Assembly (NCBI RefSeq): GCF_000378085.1
Contig: NZ_KB899210.1
Coordinates: forward strand, 372,001 to 436,000
Reading direction: 5' to 3'
DNA from: Hoylesella loescheii DSM 19665 = JCM 12249 = ATCC 15930
GTDB lineage: Bacteria > Bacteroidota > Bacteroidia > Bacteroidales > Bacteroidaceae
DNA: 64,000 nucleotides
Shown: positions 53,650-62,065 of the stretch, piece after piece
Numbering within the stretch: position 1 is the first letter of the stretch
How the letters are laid out: every line of letters starts with the position of its first letter
The notes under the pieces: model-generated
What the model was told of the DNA's origin: nothing
Databases searched by the model: none
What the model saw: only the letters and a program-made list of their open reading frames with translations
Made by a program: the position numbers and the translations under genes

Positions 53650-54828
53650 TTATGTCCTTTCTATCAGTTCTAAAAGCGTCCTACCCGCCTTCTCCATTGT
53701 AAATTGCCCCTTATGCACCCGTCTTCCATCGGCAAGGTGTTGTCTTGCCGACTCGTTGCATAGGGCATCGTGCATAGCCGCAGCCATTTTTTCAACGTCA
53801 CCTACGGGTGTAAGGAGACCTGCCTCGCCAGCATTAAGAATCTCTCTTGGACCTGTTGGGCAATCGGTTGCCACTATATCCTTATCTAAAAGCAATGCTT
53901 CTATTAATGTGGTAGGTAATCCTTCGAACTTCGAACTTTGCACATATAACTTGCATCTACTAATCCAAGGATATGGATTAGCACAGAACCCAAGGAAATG
54001 AACACTATTAGATATTCCTAGTTGCTCAGCCAAGTCGCGTAATTGTTGCTCTGATTTACCTTTACCAATGATAATTAGTTGTTCTGTATGTGCATAATGT
54101 GAACGAAAAGTTGCGTAAGCACGCAGGAGTGTAGAAACGTCTTTCTGACTTTCTTCAAGTCTGCTAACGCTCAATATGTATGGCTCGTTAATGAGTGTAT
54201 TATCCGTTTGAGCCATCGCTTTACTTTGCAGTTCGTTTAAGTCAATGCCATTGTATATCATTTCAAACCGATCTCGCATGTCGGGAAATAGTTCCAAAGC
54301 TTCTTGGCGCATAGCTTTGGAAATGGTAACAAATTTGTTGTAACATGTGATTGTTCTTTCCATGCGACGAATTCGCTGCACATTCCCTTGGAGAACTTGT
54401 TTAATTGAGAAATGAAAAAATCCGATTTTAGGCTTTGATATGTTCTTTATAAACGAGTGAGCGCAACAATCAAAGTCGATAATAACATCAGACTGGGCAG
54501 CTAACTTGCCGATTTTACGTAACATCATCTTCCTACGTATAGGGTTGAGTAACAGCTCGTCAAATGCCTTCACATAAAACGGAAGTGGTCTGGAGAGTTT
54601 ACGTTTTCTCCAAGTGGTTAGCAATGGACTATTAACAAGATATACAATCTGCACGTTAGAAGGAATTCGATGGCTATAAACTTCCAACTCACGATAGTTC
54701 ATACCAATGGCCAACGTAATCAGACAATGAGGTTGTGCCGCTAGATACGACAGATACTCAACCAAAACCGAGTCGATTCCGCCATCGAGAAAACGACTCA
54801 ACAAAAACAATATTCGCTTCTGTTCCAT
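53650..54828 (-). CDS. family 4 glycosyltransferase, paralogue 2
   Basis: A 392-residue GT-B enzyme that shares layout and many exact stretches with the gene at 52301-53476: RFLDGG, DVIIDFD, LNPIRR, HFLGF, NPYPWI, SSKxEGLPTT, and ATDCPTGPREIL. The pair most likely arose by tandem duplication and diverged, perhaps for adjacent linkages in one glycan. It starts one base after the GT11 gene stop, so it is translated from the upstream operon. Confidence 0.9.
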   Translation of the reverse strand: MEQKRILFLLSRFLDGGIDSVLVEYLSYLAAQPHCLITLAIGMNYRELEVYSHRIPSNVQIVYLVNSPLLTTWRKRKLSRPLPFYVKAFDELLLNPIRRKMMLRKIGKLAAQSDVIIDFDCCAHSFIKNISKPKIGFFHFSIKQVLQGNVQRIRRMERTITCYNKFVTISKAMRQEALELFPDMRDRFEMIYNGIDLNELQSKAMAQTDNTLINEPYILSVSRLEESQKDVSTLLRAYATFRSHYAHTEQLIIIGKGKSEQQLRDLAEQLGISNSVHFLGFCANPYPWISRCKLYVQSSKFEGLPTTLIEALLLDKDIVATDCPTGPREILNAGEAGLLTPVGDVEKMAAAMHDALCNESARQHLADGRRVHKGQFTMEKAGRTLLELIERT

Positions 54829-54829
54829 C

Positions 54830-55642
54830 TTAAACGCTCATGAAGAGTTCTTCAAAATATTTAAAACTATCTGTCGTTAATCGATCCTCTTTGTCCTCCA
54901 TCCAATACAAATGTGCGTTATTATAGAAAGAGGCCACCAGGGAAAAGGTACTTTTAGGGCCAATGATATATTGGCATTCAGACAGCATATATAGATCTTC
55001 CGCAGGGTTACCATGTGAGAGATATATCTCTTCTTTATTCAGCATTTGCTTGAACTTGTCAACAGAAAGTTTCGAATCGTTCGTGCAAATAAACACCTGT
55101 ATTGGAGTTGATCGATGCATATTGATGAAGTCTTCAATACGAGCTGCGTACACTTCATCTGTAAAAAAATATTTCCCGTCCATAAAACGGGCATAATCTC
55201 CACGGCGAATATGTACCCCTAGCCTTATTGCTCCATTGTTTCCTATGTTGTGCATCCATACCTTCTGTCGGCTTACAACATTTGGCTTAAAGCCAAACTT
55301 TTGCCTTATCTCGTTTTGATACTTCATAAAAAGTTGCGGTTGTCTAAAAAACCAATCCTCTAAGGCTATTATCTTGCTCGTTTGAAGTTCATGAATATAA
55401 TCTGATGAAACATCATAATGATCGAATCTCAGACAATTTATGATGTGTAACTTAATAAGAAGCTTGACAATGATGTAGGTCAAGGGACGATGTATTGCTT
55501 CATTGCAAAGGGTAAAATATCTGTACTTATAACAGAAGCGCATTGCAACGACCTTAATTCCATTCTCTCTACCGAAAGCATAAGCGTGTGCATATTGAAG
55601 AATATTATTGCACATCTGCCCATATCCTTTGACAAATATCAT
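54830..55642 (-). CDS. family 11 glycosyltransferase (alpha-1,2-fucosyltransferase-like)
   Basis: A 270-residue protein of the GT11 family. The donor-binding motif is GVHIRRGDYAR near residue 142, followed by EDLYMLSECQYIIGPKSTFS, both family hallmarks. The N-terminal KGYGQMCNNILQYAHAYAF is the usual LGNQLFQ-type start, though it departs from the classic GGLGNQ. Fucose as donor is the family norm; no GDP-fucose genes are in the window. It is 14 bases from the acyltransferase and one base from the next GT4 gene. Confidence 0.87.
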   Translation of the reverse strand: MIFVKGYGQMCNNILQYAHAYAFGRENGIKVVAMRFCYKYRYFTLCNEAIHRPLTYIIVKLLIKLHIINCLRFDHYDVSSDYIHELQTSKIIALEDWFFRQPQLFMKYQNEIRQKFGFKPNVVSRQKVWMHNIGNNGAIRLGVHIRRGDYARFMDGKYFFTDEVYAARIEDFINMHRSTPIQVFICTNDSKLSVDKFKQMLNKEEIYLSHGNPAEDLYMLSECQYIIGPKSTFSLVASFYNNAHLYWMEDKEDRLTTDSFKYFEELFMSV

Positions 55643-55656
55643 ATTATTTGTTATTT

Positions 55657-56631
55657 TTATTGTATCTGTTTCCGACGTTTAATATCTTCAATGTTACCTA
55701 GATCCACCCTGCCTGTGGCCTCGTCATATCGTAGGTTAAACTCCTCCCGTGTTCTTTTCCAACGGTTATGGCTCCATAGATAAAGGGCAGGATCTCGGCG
55801 AATGGTGTGTTGCAACTTCTCAAAATAGATATCAGTCAGTTCAAAGTCTGCCCTCTCTTTGGGTTGATCGGTTATCATTTGCATGTCGCAGCGATAATAT
55901 CCACGCTTAGTTCGTGACACATCACAATAGAAAACCACCTGATTAGTTGCTTTTATAACCTTTTCCGTTCCCGTCAATACTGGTGTATCATGGTTAAGGA
56001 AATAAAACCAGTGATGGATATTGTTCCAAAATGGCACTTGGTCTGATATGTAACCCATCACGATGGGTTGTTTCTGTTGTTGGTAAGCCACTACGCGTCG
56101 CAAGGTTTCTGCCATAGCAATACAACGTGCACCTTGCTTTTCCCTCACCTTCTTAAAAAGACTGTCGAAGCGTTTGTTTTCTAGAGGATGATAAATTTGC
56201 GTACACAGGCCCTTGTCGCTTATCCAATAAGGTAGTGAAGTTATCCACTCCCACTGGCCATAATGGCCTAAATAAACACCGCACGAACGTCCCTGAGCCA
56301 CATAGTGATCAATAACATCTACCCCCGTAAACACGAGATGTTCCATCAACTGCCGCTTACTCATGGTCATCAGTTTAATCGTTTCCACCAAGTAGTCGCA
56401 AAACCAATGATAAAAACCCTTCTCTATCGTTCGAAGCTCAATATCCGACTTCTCAGGAAAAGAGCTCTTGATGTTCTGCCGAATAACGCAACGTCGGTAT
56501 TTTACAACATAATATGTAACCAGATATAAGAAGTCGGATATTACGTACAGCACGCGGAAAGGCAAGAGCGAGAAGACATACCAAACCGTATACAACAGAT
56601 AGTAGGCGATGAAACTGATAAGATTCTTCAT
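55657..56631 (-). CDS. LpxL/HtrB-type lipid acyltransferase
   Basis: A 324-residue membrane-anchored acyltransferase of the lysophospholipid/lipid A acyltransferase family. One N-terminal membrane helix (residues 5-25) is followed by the catalytic HxxxxE motif in GHYGQWEW, and YISDQVPFWN and HNRWKRTREEF later in the chain are conserved parts of LpxL-like enzymes. Start chosen at the ATG at 56631, two bases after the LtaS-like stop. It could add the secondary acyl chain to lipid A or to another surface lipid; the neighbours, an MsbA-like exporter and glycosyltransferases, favour envelope lipids. Confidence 0.87.
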   Translation of the reverse strand: MKNLISFIAYYLLYTVWYVFSLLPFRVLYVISDFLYLVTYYVVKYRRCVIRQNIKSSFPEKSDIELRTIEKGFYHWFCDYLVETIKLMTMSKRQLMEHLVFTGVDVIDHYVAQGRSCGVYLGHYGQWEWITSLPYWISDKGLCTQIYHPLENKRFDSLFKKVREKQGARCIAMAETLRRVVAYQQQKQPIVMGYISDQVPFWNNIHHWFYFLNHDTPVLTGTEKVIKATNQVVFYCDVSRTKRGYYRCDMQMITDQPKERADFELTDIYFEKLQHTIRRDPALYLWSHNRWKRTREEFNLRYDEATGRVDLGNIEDIKRRKQIQ

Positions 56632-56633
56632 TC

Positions 56634-58616
56634 TCAAGGCATTAATTTATCGTTAACCATCCTAAACATGTATTGCTGAATGATGGCCTTAACCTCACGT
56701 TCCATCTGCGTTTGCTGTTTCACCTTCCCTTTGAGATTATGTTTCATCAAGAGGTCGTCTAGTGCATATACAGCCTTTGTTTGTTTACCATCGAATTGCA
56801 ACACATATCCATACTTCACATATTGGTAAATACCGTTAAGGTAGTTTACGGCATACGTTTCCTCCATCGGTGTTGTCATCAAGTCGCACCCGAAAGAAAG
56901 GAAGGGCTTACTATAATCCAATATACTGAGCACAGTGGGTAAGATGTCTATCTGCTGAGCGATACCATCGCGCATGCCTGGTTCTATTTCGCCGCTGGGA
57001 TCATAGATAATGATAGGCGAGCAAAATCCACCTATATCAGTTTGGTATTGAGCGTGGTCGCTCAGGTTGGTGTGGTCGCTTGTTAGTACAAAAATAGTAT
57101 TCTTAAACCAAGGTTGTTTGCGTGCGCTCTCGAAGAACTTACCTATGGCCATGTCGGTATATCTGATGCACTTGTGCATTATCAGTCCTTCTTCAGGGTA
57201 TACATCCTTATACTTTTCGGGAATGACATAAGGCGTATGTGAAGATACGGTGAATACTGTCGTCATGAAAGGTTGTTTCATCTCGCTCATCTTTGCGCAA
57301 TAGTATTGCAAAAATGGTTCATCCCAAATTCCCCAATGACCGTCAAAGTCGGCATCACCACCAAAACGCGGATCGGCAACGTAGTCTTCTCGTCCGTAAT
57401 ATTCCTTAAATCCTGTTTTCTTTGCAAAAGCCAAGAAGCCCATACTCCCTCGATTAGCCCCATGGAAAAAGGCCGTGTTATAGCCTTCGTTACTTAAGAT
57501 ACCAGCCAAACCGGTGTAAGTGTTCATGGATTGCGGAGAAAGTACAAATGGTTCGACAAACATTGGAATTCCACAGAGCACAGAAGGCATGCCGTCTATA
57601 CTCTTGCGTCCATTGCAATACGAATACTTGTAGGTAACACTTTGTTCTATAAGTTTATCCACATTGGGGGTATAACCTTTATAGTTGCCGTCCTCCAATT
57701 CTTTGTTCAGTGCACCTATGTATTCTCTGCCGAAGCTTTCTACAATCAATATCACCACATTTTTAGCATCCAGCGCAGATAAAGCTGAAGGCTTATGAAT
57801 GTTATGAATGGGTGTAAACACCTTTTCCAATTCTTCTTGCGACTTGAAATACTCAGGAACAGTGAATACGCTCTTACCAATGGTCCTAATAAGTGCAAAC
57901 GGTGTGTTCAGCACCAGTGCGCATTCTGTGGGCCGTTCAACGTATTCATTGGCATTACTGATGGTTATTGGCCTAATGGCCGAGTCTAAACCGCCCCGAC
58001 AGGCTGCAACGCCAAAGGGGGTGATGACTGCCAACATCAATAGCTGTATTCCGCTATAAGCTACACGCTGCTTAGCTGATGCGTATTGCGAAGCCTGTAC
58101 CTTGGGGGTAACATATAGCTTCCACATCAGGAAAATCAATCCCGCAGCCAGCAACACCAAGTACCAATGTTCCAAAAGTTCACCCCAAAACACGTCTCCA
58201 AGGTTATTTTCATTCTTAAATTCGCTGAAAACGCTTGTTGTTGTACGTCGAAGGGTATAAGGGAAATAAACAGAGTCGCCCAGATTGATGATCAACGTGA
58301 TAGAATTGACCAACACAAATACCCACTTGCATATCTTATGATACAGCGGAGTCTCTTTTAACCACAAAGGGAAAAGCATCATCACGATATACAACGCATT
58401 GGTATAGATAATGGCAGAACGGTCGAACATATAGCCACCGTAGAACAGTCGCCAGAGGCGGGCAGGCGATATAACGGCACAGAAATAATTGTAATTCTCA
58501 AACAAGAATTCTATTCGCGCCACAATATACAAACCAAAAGCCAAAAGTAGATTGGCCAGCAATGCCATAAATGGCGCCAATGGACTTCGCATTATGTTAT
58601 AATCATGTTTTTTCAT
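56634..58616 (-). CDS. LtaS-like sulfatase-fold phosphotransferase
   Basis: A 660-residue membrane protein with five N-terminal helices and a large periplasmic sulfatase-fold domain, as in lipoteichoic acid synthase and phosphoethanolamine transferases. Metal and active-site elements: ILIVESFGREY (first metal glutamate), SYCNGRKSIDGMPS where the serine takes the place of the catalytic threonine in LtaS, and FVLTSDHTN (Asp-His metal ligands). The organism type makes no lipoteichoic acid, so a phospho-glycerol or phosphoethanolamine transfer onto another glycolipid is likelier. It follows the exporter gene by 30 bases and precedes the acyltransferase. Confidence 0.85.
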   Translation of the reverse strand: MKKHDYNIMRSPLAPFMALLANLLLAFGLYIVARIEFLFENYNYFCAVISPARLWRLFYGGYMFDRSAIIYTNALYIVMMLFPLWLKETPLYHKICKWVFVLVNSITLIINLGDSVYFPYTLRRTTTSVFSEFKNENNLGDVFWGELLEHWYLVLLAAGLIFLMWKLYVTPKVQASQYASAKQRVAYSGIQLLMLAVITPFGVAACRGGLDSAIRPITISNANEYVERPTECALVLNTPFALIRTIGKSVFTVPEYFKSQEELEKVFTPIHNIHKPSALSALDAKNVVILIVESFGREYIGALNKELEDGNYKGYTPNVDKLIEQSVTYKYSYCNGRKSIDGMPSVLCGIPMFVEPFVLSPQSMNTYTGLAGILSNEGYNTAFFHGANRGSMGFLAFAKKTGFKEYYGREDYVADPRFGGDADFDGHWGIWDEPFLQYYCAKMSEMKQPFMTTVFTVSSHTPYVIPEKYKDVYPEEGLIMHKCIRYTDMAIGKFFESARKQPWFKNTIFVLTSDHTNLSDHAQYQTDIGGFCSPIIIYDPSGEIEPGMRDGIAQQIDILPTVLSILDYSKPFLSFGCDLMTTPMEETYAVNYLNGIYQYVKYGYVLQFDGKQTKAVYALDDLLMKHNLKGKVKQQTQMEREVKAIIQQYMFRMVNDKLMP

Positions 58617-58646
58617 CTTTATATACCTTATTATATAGGTGTAGTA

Positions 58647-60488
58647 TCAGAGCGACTGCATATCGTTCAACTTACGATAATAACCATCTATGGCCAGCAG
58701 TTCTTCGTGTGTTCCACGTTCAACGATGCGCCCTTCGTGTAACACGCATATTTCGTCAGCATTCTTGATTGTCGACAGCCTATGGGCAATGGCCACCGTA
58801 GTACGTGTCTTCATCAGTCTTTCAAGGGCGTCTTGCACCAGTCGTTCGCTCTCCGTATCCAATGCGCTCGTTGCTTCATCGAGTATAAGTATAGGTGGAT
58901 TTTTAAGCACCGCACGAGCAATACTTACACGCTGGCGCTGTCCACCCGAAAGTCTGCCACCCCTATCGCCAATGTTTGTGTCAAACCCATGTTCCGTTTC
59001 CATGATGAAATCGTATGCATTGGCAATGCGTGCTGCCTCTTCCACATCATGCATAGAAGCGTTATCTACACCGAAAGTGATGTTGTTGTAAAACGAATCG
59101 TTAAACAATATGGCCTCTTGGTTCACGTTGCCGATAAGTTGACGCAAGTCGTGCACACCCAAATCTTTCACATTGATGCCGTCGATAAGCACTTCGCCCT
59201 CCTGTACATCATAGTAGCGTGGTATAAGATCTACCAACGTAGACTTTCCCGAACCACTTTGTCCCACCAAAGCCACACTTTGTCCCTTGCGTATGATTAG
59301 GTTGATGTGGCGCAATACCCATTGTTCGCCGTACCTAAACGATACGTCTCTAAACTCAATTTGGTGCTCGAAGTTAGCTATGTGCACAGGGTTTTCTTTC
59401 TCCTTGATGTCTATCTCGGCCTTTAAAATCTTGTCTACACGTTCCATTGAGGCCAGTCCCTTGGGGATGTTATAGCCTGCACGCGAGAAATCTTTCAGCG
59501 GATTGATGATAGAATAGAGCATCACAAGATAGTAAATAAAGGTGGGTCCTTGCATCACCTGATTGTTCAAAACCAGTATTCCACCAAACCATAGCACGAT
59601 AACAATCATCACCGTGCCTAGAAACTCACTCATGGGATGTGCCAATTGCTGGCGAATGTTTACCTTCATGATATCGTTTCGGTAGGCACTATTTACCTTG
59701 TCGAACCGTACATTCATCTTCTCTTCAGCACAGAAGGCCTTGATAATGCGCAATCCACCCAGTGTTTCTTCCACCTGACTCATGGTGTCGCTCCACAACG
59801 ACTGCGCCTTGATGGAGTTTTGTTTAAGCTTTCGGCCTACATAACCCATAAACCAACCGAATATCGGCACGAAAACAAGGGTGAAAAGCGTTAACTGCCA
59901 CGACACGATAACGAGCGTGATGAAATAGGTTAGGATAAGTATTGGGTTCTTAAACAGCATGTCGAGCGATGACATGATAGAGCCTTCAATCTCTTGCACG
60001 TCGCCACTCATGCGCGCAATGAGGTCGCCCTTGCGCTCTTCAGAGAAGAAACCCAGTGAAAGCGACGTTATTTTGCAATACATTTGGTTACGAATGTCGC
60101 GCACAACACCTGTTCGTATGGGTATGATGGCTGCCGACGACAAGAAGTATGAAAGGGTTTTGAGCATGGTCATGAAAGCCAACAGTAGGCCCACGACAAG
60201 CAGGGTGGTTGTTGCCCCCCACTCCACAATCATCCGCTGAATGTAATAGTTAAGATTGTTTACGATAACATCGACAAGTTGACCAATGTTTTCAGCACTA
60301 CCCCAAGCCATATACGGCACAGGTTTTGCAGCCTCGCTAGTTTTAAAAAGTATGTTTAATATGGGTATGAGTGTTGCGAACGAGAAGATGTTCAATATCG
60401 CTGACAAGATGTTGAACACCACGGATAAGGCTAAATATTTTTTATATGGCGGCACAAAGCGACGCAATACTCGTAAAAATTCTTTCAT
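58647..60488 (-). CDS. MsbA-like ABC exporter (fused permease and ATPase)
   Basis: A 613-residue half-transporter that should function as a homodimer. Residues 1-320 hold the six-helix membrane domain, about 350-600 the ATPase with Walker A GQSGSGKST, signature LSGGQRQR, Walker B ILILDEATSALD and the H-loop IAHRLSTI. The ATG at 60488 is used; the frame upstream lacks membrane or other features and lies before the -7 element. It resembles MsbA, the lipid A flippase, and starts a run of envelope-lipid and glycosyltransferase genes, which supports lipid export, but drug exporters have the same layout. Confidence 0.92.
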   Translation of the reverse strand: MKEFLRVLRRFVPPYKKYLALSVVFNILSAILNIFSFATLIPILNILFKTSEAAKPVPYMAWGSAENIGQLVDVIVNNLNYYIQRMIVEWGATTTLLVVGLLLAFMTMLKTLSYFLSSAAIIPIRTGVVRDIRNQMYCKITSLSLGFFSEERKGDLIARMSGDVQEIEGSIMSSLDMLFKNPILILTYFITLVIVSWQLTLFTLVFVPIFGWFMGYVGRKLKQNSIKAQSLWSDTMSQVEETLGGLRIIKAFCAEEKMNVRFDKVNSAYRNDIMKVNIRQQLAHPMSEFLGTVMIVIVLWFGGILVLNNQVMQGPTFIYYLVMLYSIINPLKDFSRAGYNIPKGLASMERVDKILKAEIDIKEKENPVHIANFEHQIEFRDVSFRYGEQWVLRHINLIIRKGQSVALVGQSGSGKSTLVDLIPRYYDVQEGEVLIDGINVKDLGVHDLRQLIGNVNQEAILFNDSFYNNITFGVDNASMHDVEEAARIANAYDFIMETEHGFDTNIGDRGGRLSGGQRQRVSIARAVLKNPPILILDEATSALDTESERLVQDALERLMKTRTTVAIAHRLSTIKNADEICVLHEGRIVERGTHEELLAIDGYYRKLNDMQSL

Positions 60489-60540
60489 AACTAGGATAAA
60501 AACGCACCGCGAGGAATGCTGTATAATGTATTTCGATATG

Positions 60541-60572
60541 CAAAGGTAATGCAAATTACGCGCTTTTACAAC
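60541..60572 (-). promoter_or_regulatory. promoter of the MsbA-to-glycosyltransferase run
   Basis: Read leftward: GTTG at 60572-60569 (close to TTTG), a 20-base spacer and TACCTTTG at 60548-60541 followed by C. Predicted leader about 45 bases. Confidence 0.6.
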
Positions 60573-60766
60573 TTCTTTATGATTGTTTTTCATTATGTCT
60601 GGCAACTGTGCTGCAATAACAAGCATTATTTATGACAAAATCGTACCATGTCCTTCGACAATCTTCTTAGTTTACTTTGTTTCTAGACATAGACAAGTCG
60701 GTATGTGTTTCAATTCCATTTCCTATTAAGTACAAGTTGCAATAATTAGCAGACTAATAAAGAAAT

Positions 60767-61202
60767 TCATAGCCCTGAAATTACGCTTTCTAAGCCCTGA
60801 TGATGCATTATTACATTAACCGCCGTGTTATATATGTTTTGGACGACTGTTCCATGTTATCTGGAATGCTGTTCCAGTTGAATTGGAACACTGTTCCAAC
60901 TTATCTGGAACAGCATTCCATATTAGCTGTAACAACACGGGAAGTTAAAAAACTCACTACAAGAGCTTATCGGGCGAGGCGTGAACGATGGTGTTTGGAG
61001 GGTGGAAAGGTGAGTTGTTGGTGGTGATAGGTTGTGGAACGAACCGCCTAGATTGTGCCAAGTTGGTATCAAACGTTACGTGAATTCGGGATAAGATACG
61101 ATGCTTTCTTGAGCAAGATTAGAAAAAATACGACTGGTTACCTCACCAACTAGTGCCATTCGATACTCGACATAACGATTGTATTTTATCCCGAACTCCC
61201 GT
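60767..61202 (-). repeat. MITE-like repeat element, copy C (core inverted)
   Basis: The core is in reverse orientation relative to copies A and B: TCTAAGCCCTGATGATG, the palindrome array, CACTACAAGAGCTTATCGGG, GGTGGTGATAGGTTGTGG, CCGCCTAGATTGTGCCAA and ACGTGAATTCGGGATAAGAT appear as reverse complements of the A/B blocks. The right terminal segment (61080-61202) has CTCACCAACTAGTGCC, as expected for an end of the inverted type. The other terminal segment, with the ACCACGGAAGGG block, is missing, so the copy is truncated. Confidence 0.78.
60848..60935. repeat. 22-base-period palindrome array inside repeat copy C
   Basis: Four units begin at 60848, 60870, 60892 and 60914, exactly 22 bases apart, one more than in copies A and B. 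Left arms are TTCCA throughout; right arms are TGGAA in the first three and TGTAA in the last. Centres TGTTATC, GTTGAAT, ACTTATC match copy B centres as reverse complements, as expected from the inverted orientation. Confidence 0.85.
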
Positions 61203-61331
61203 AGGACTTCATGCAATACCCTCTTGATGACAAAGAAGCGTTATCTATATTGAAAGCTTTAAAGCAGTGCTTTTAAAGTTTCCATTGTGATACAGTTAAT
61301 ATGTACACCTGATGCATATAAGATGTAACAA

Positions 61332-61397
61332 GCATCCATATTAACTGTAACATTGTTCCATGTTGTCTGTAAAGGGTTTCCATTTGATGTCTAACAA
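61332..61397. repeat. 22-base-period palindrome array, degenerate copy
   Basis: Units begin at 61332, 61354 and 61376, exactly 22 bases apart. Left arms are ATCCA, TTCCA and TTCCA; right arms are TGTAA in the first two and lost in the third. It lies 130 bases from copy C, just as the degenerate array at 2818-2883 lies beside copy A. Confidence 0.65.
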
Positions 61398-61600
61398 AAC
61401 AAGGAGATAAAGAATGTAGGCCTAGGTCTTACTAGGTGTTGGTTTAAAGCTCTCTTGTTGCCTTTCAAGCGAGATTCAATAAGAAGACAATATGTGGTTG
61501 CAAAGAAACTACATGCAGTATAATCGCAATGTATCTAGCACTTTAATTTAGCTACTACAAGTGCAAACCTGCGTTAAAGTTTATCACATAAAAGGCGACT

Positions 61601-61634
61601 TTTGCTTGTTCTTGAAAGGAATAAAGTACTTTTG
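61601..61634 (+). promoter_or_regulatory. promoter of the SemiSWEET gene
   Basis: TTTG at 61601-61604, a 22-base spacer and TACTTTTG at 61627-61634 followed by C. Predicted start near 61641 and a leader of about 20 bases, which supports the ATG at 61660. Confidence 0.65.
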
Positions 61635-61659
61635 CACGTTCAACAATAGATTATTAGAG

Positions 61660-61920
61660 ATGAAGAAAGAAAAGTTTTTTGGTTATGTGGGATGGGTTGG
61701 CATGTGTACCTCCATCCTTATGTACGTGTTTTACTTTCCGCAAATACAGGAGAATTTGAACGGCAACAAAGGCTCATTTATTCAACCTTTCATGGCGGGC
61801 ATTAACTGTACGTTGTGGGTTTGTTATGGTTTGTTTAAAGAGAAACGCGATCTTCCCTTGGTATTAGCCAATTCTCCAGGGGTTATTTTCGGTTTTTTCG
61901 CTGCGTTTACGGCACTATAA
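61660..61920 (+). CDS. SemiSWEET family sugar transporter
   Basis: An 86-residue membrane protein with three helices, the size of bacterial SemiSWEETs, which dimerise to move small sugars passively. The PQ motif is present in FYFPQIQENLNGN (helix 1), and ASN-rich helix 3 (LVLANSPGVIFGFFAAFTAL) agrees with the family. The ATG at 61660 is used because the longer frame upstream crosses the promoter. The substrate is unknown. Confidence 0.87.
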   Translation: MKKEKFFGYVGWVGMCTSILMYVFYFPQIQENLNGNKGSFIQPFMAGINCTLWVCYGLFKEKRDLPLVLANSPGVIFGFFAAFTAL

Positions 61921-61987
61921 GTCGTTCAACTTAGCCGATTTAAGTAGTTATAATACTCTTATAAGCCTCCAAGGCGAATATAAAATA

Positions 61988-62019
61988 ATGGAGTCACGCT
62001 TAATTGAGCGCGACTCCAT
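61988..62019. terminator. terminator between SemiSWEET and fbp
   Basis: A perfect eight-base stem ATGGAGTC with GACTCCAT, extended by CGCT/AGCG inside. Read leftward it is followed by TATTTTATATT, so it probably ends fbp; rightward the tail CATCATTTG is weaker. Confidence 0.7.
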
Positions 62020-62065
62020 CATTTGAACGTATTTCTCGTTCTCTAAGATTTATCGGGTAATGCCC

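Larger units (their letters stand above)
60573..61600. other. gene-free stretch between the exporter and SemiSWEET genes
   Basis: About 1 kb between divergent promoters. It contains repeat copy C (60767-61202) and a separate degenerate palindrome array (61332-61397). No tRNA or supported gene is seen. A 75-codon frame in the repeat is treated as accidental. Confidence 0.65.
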
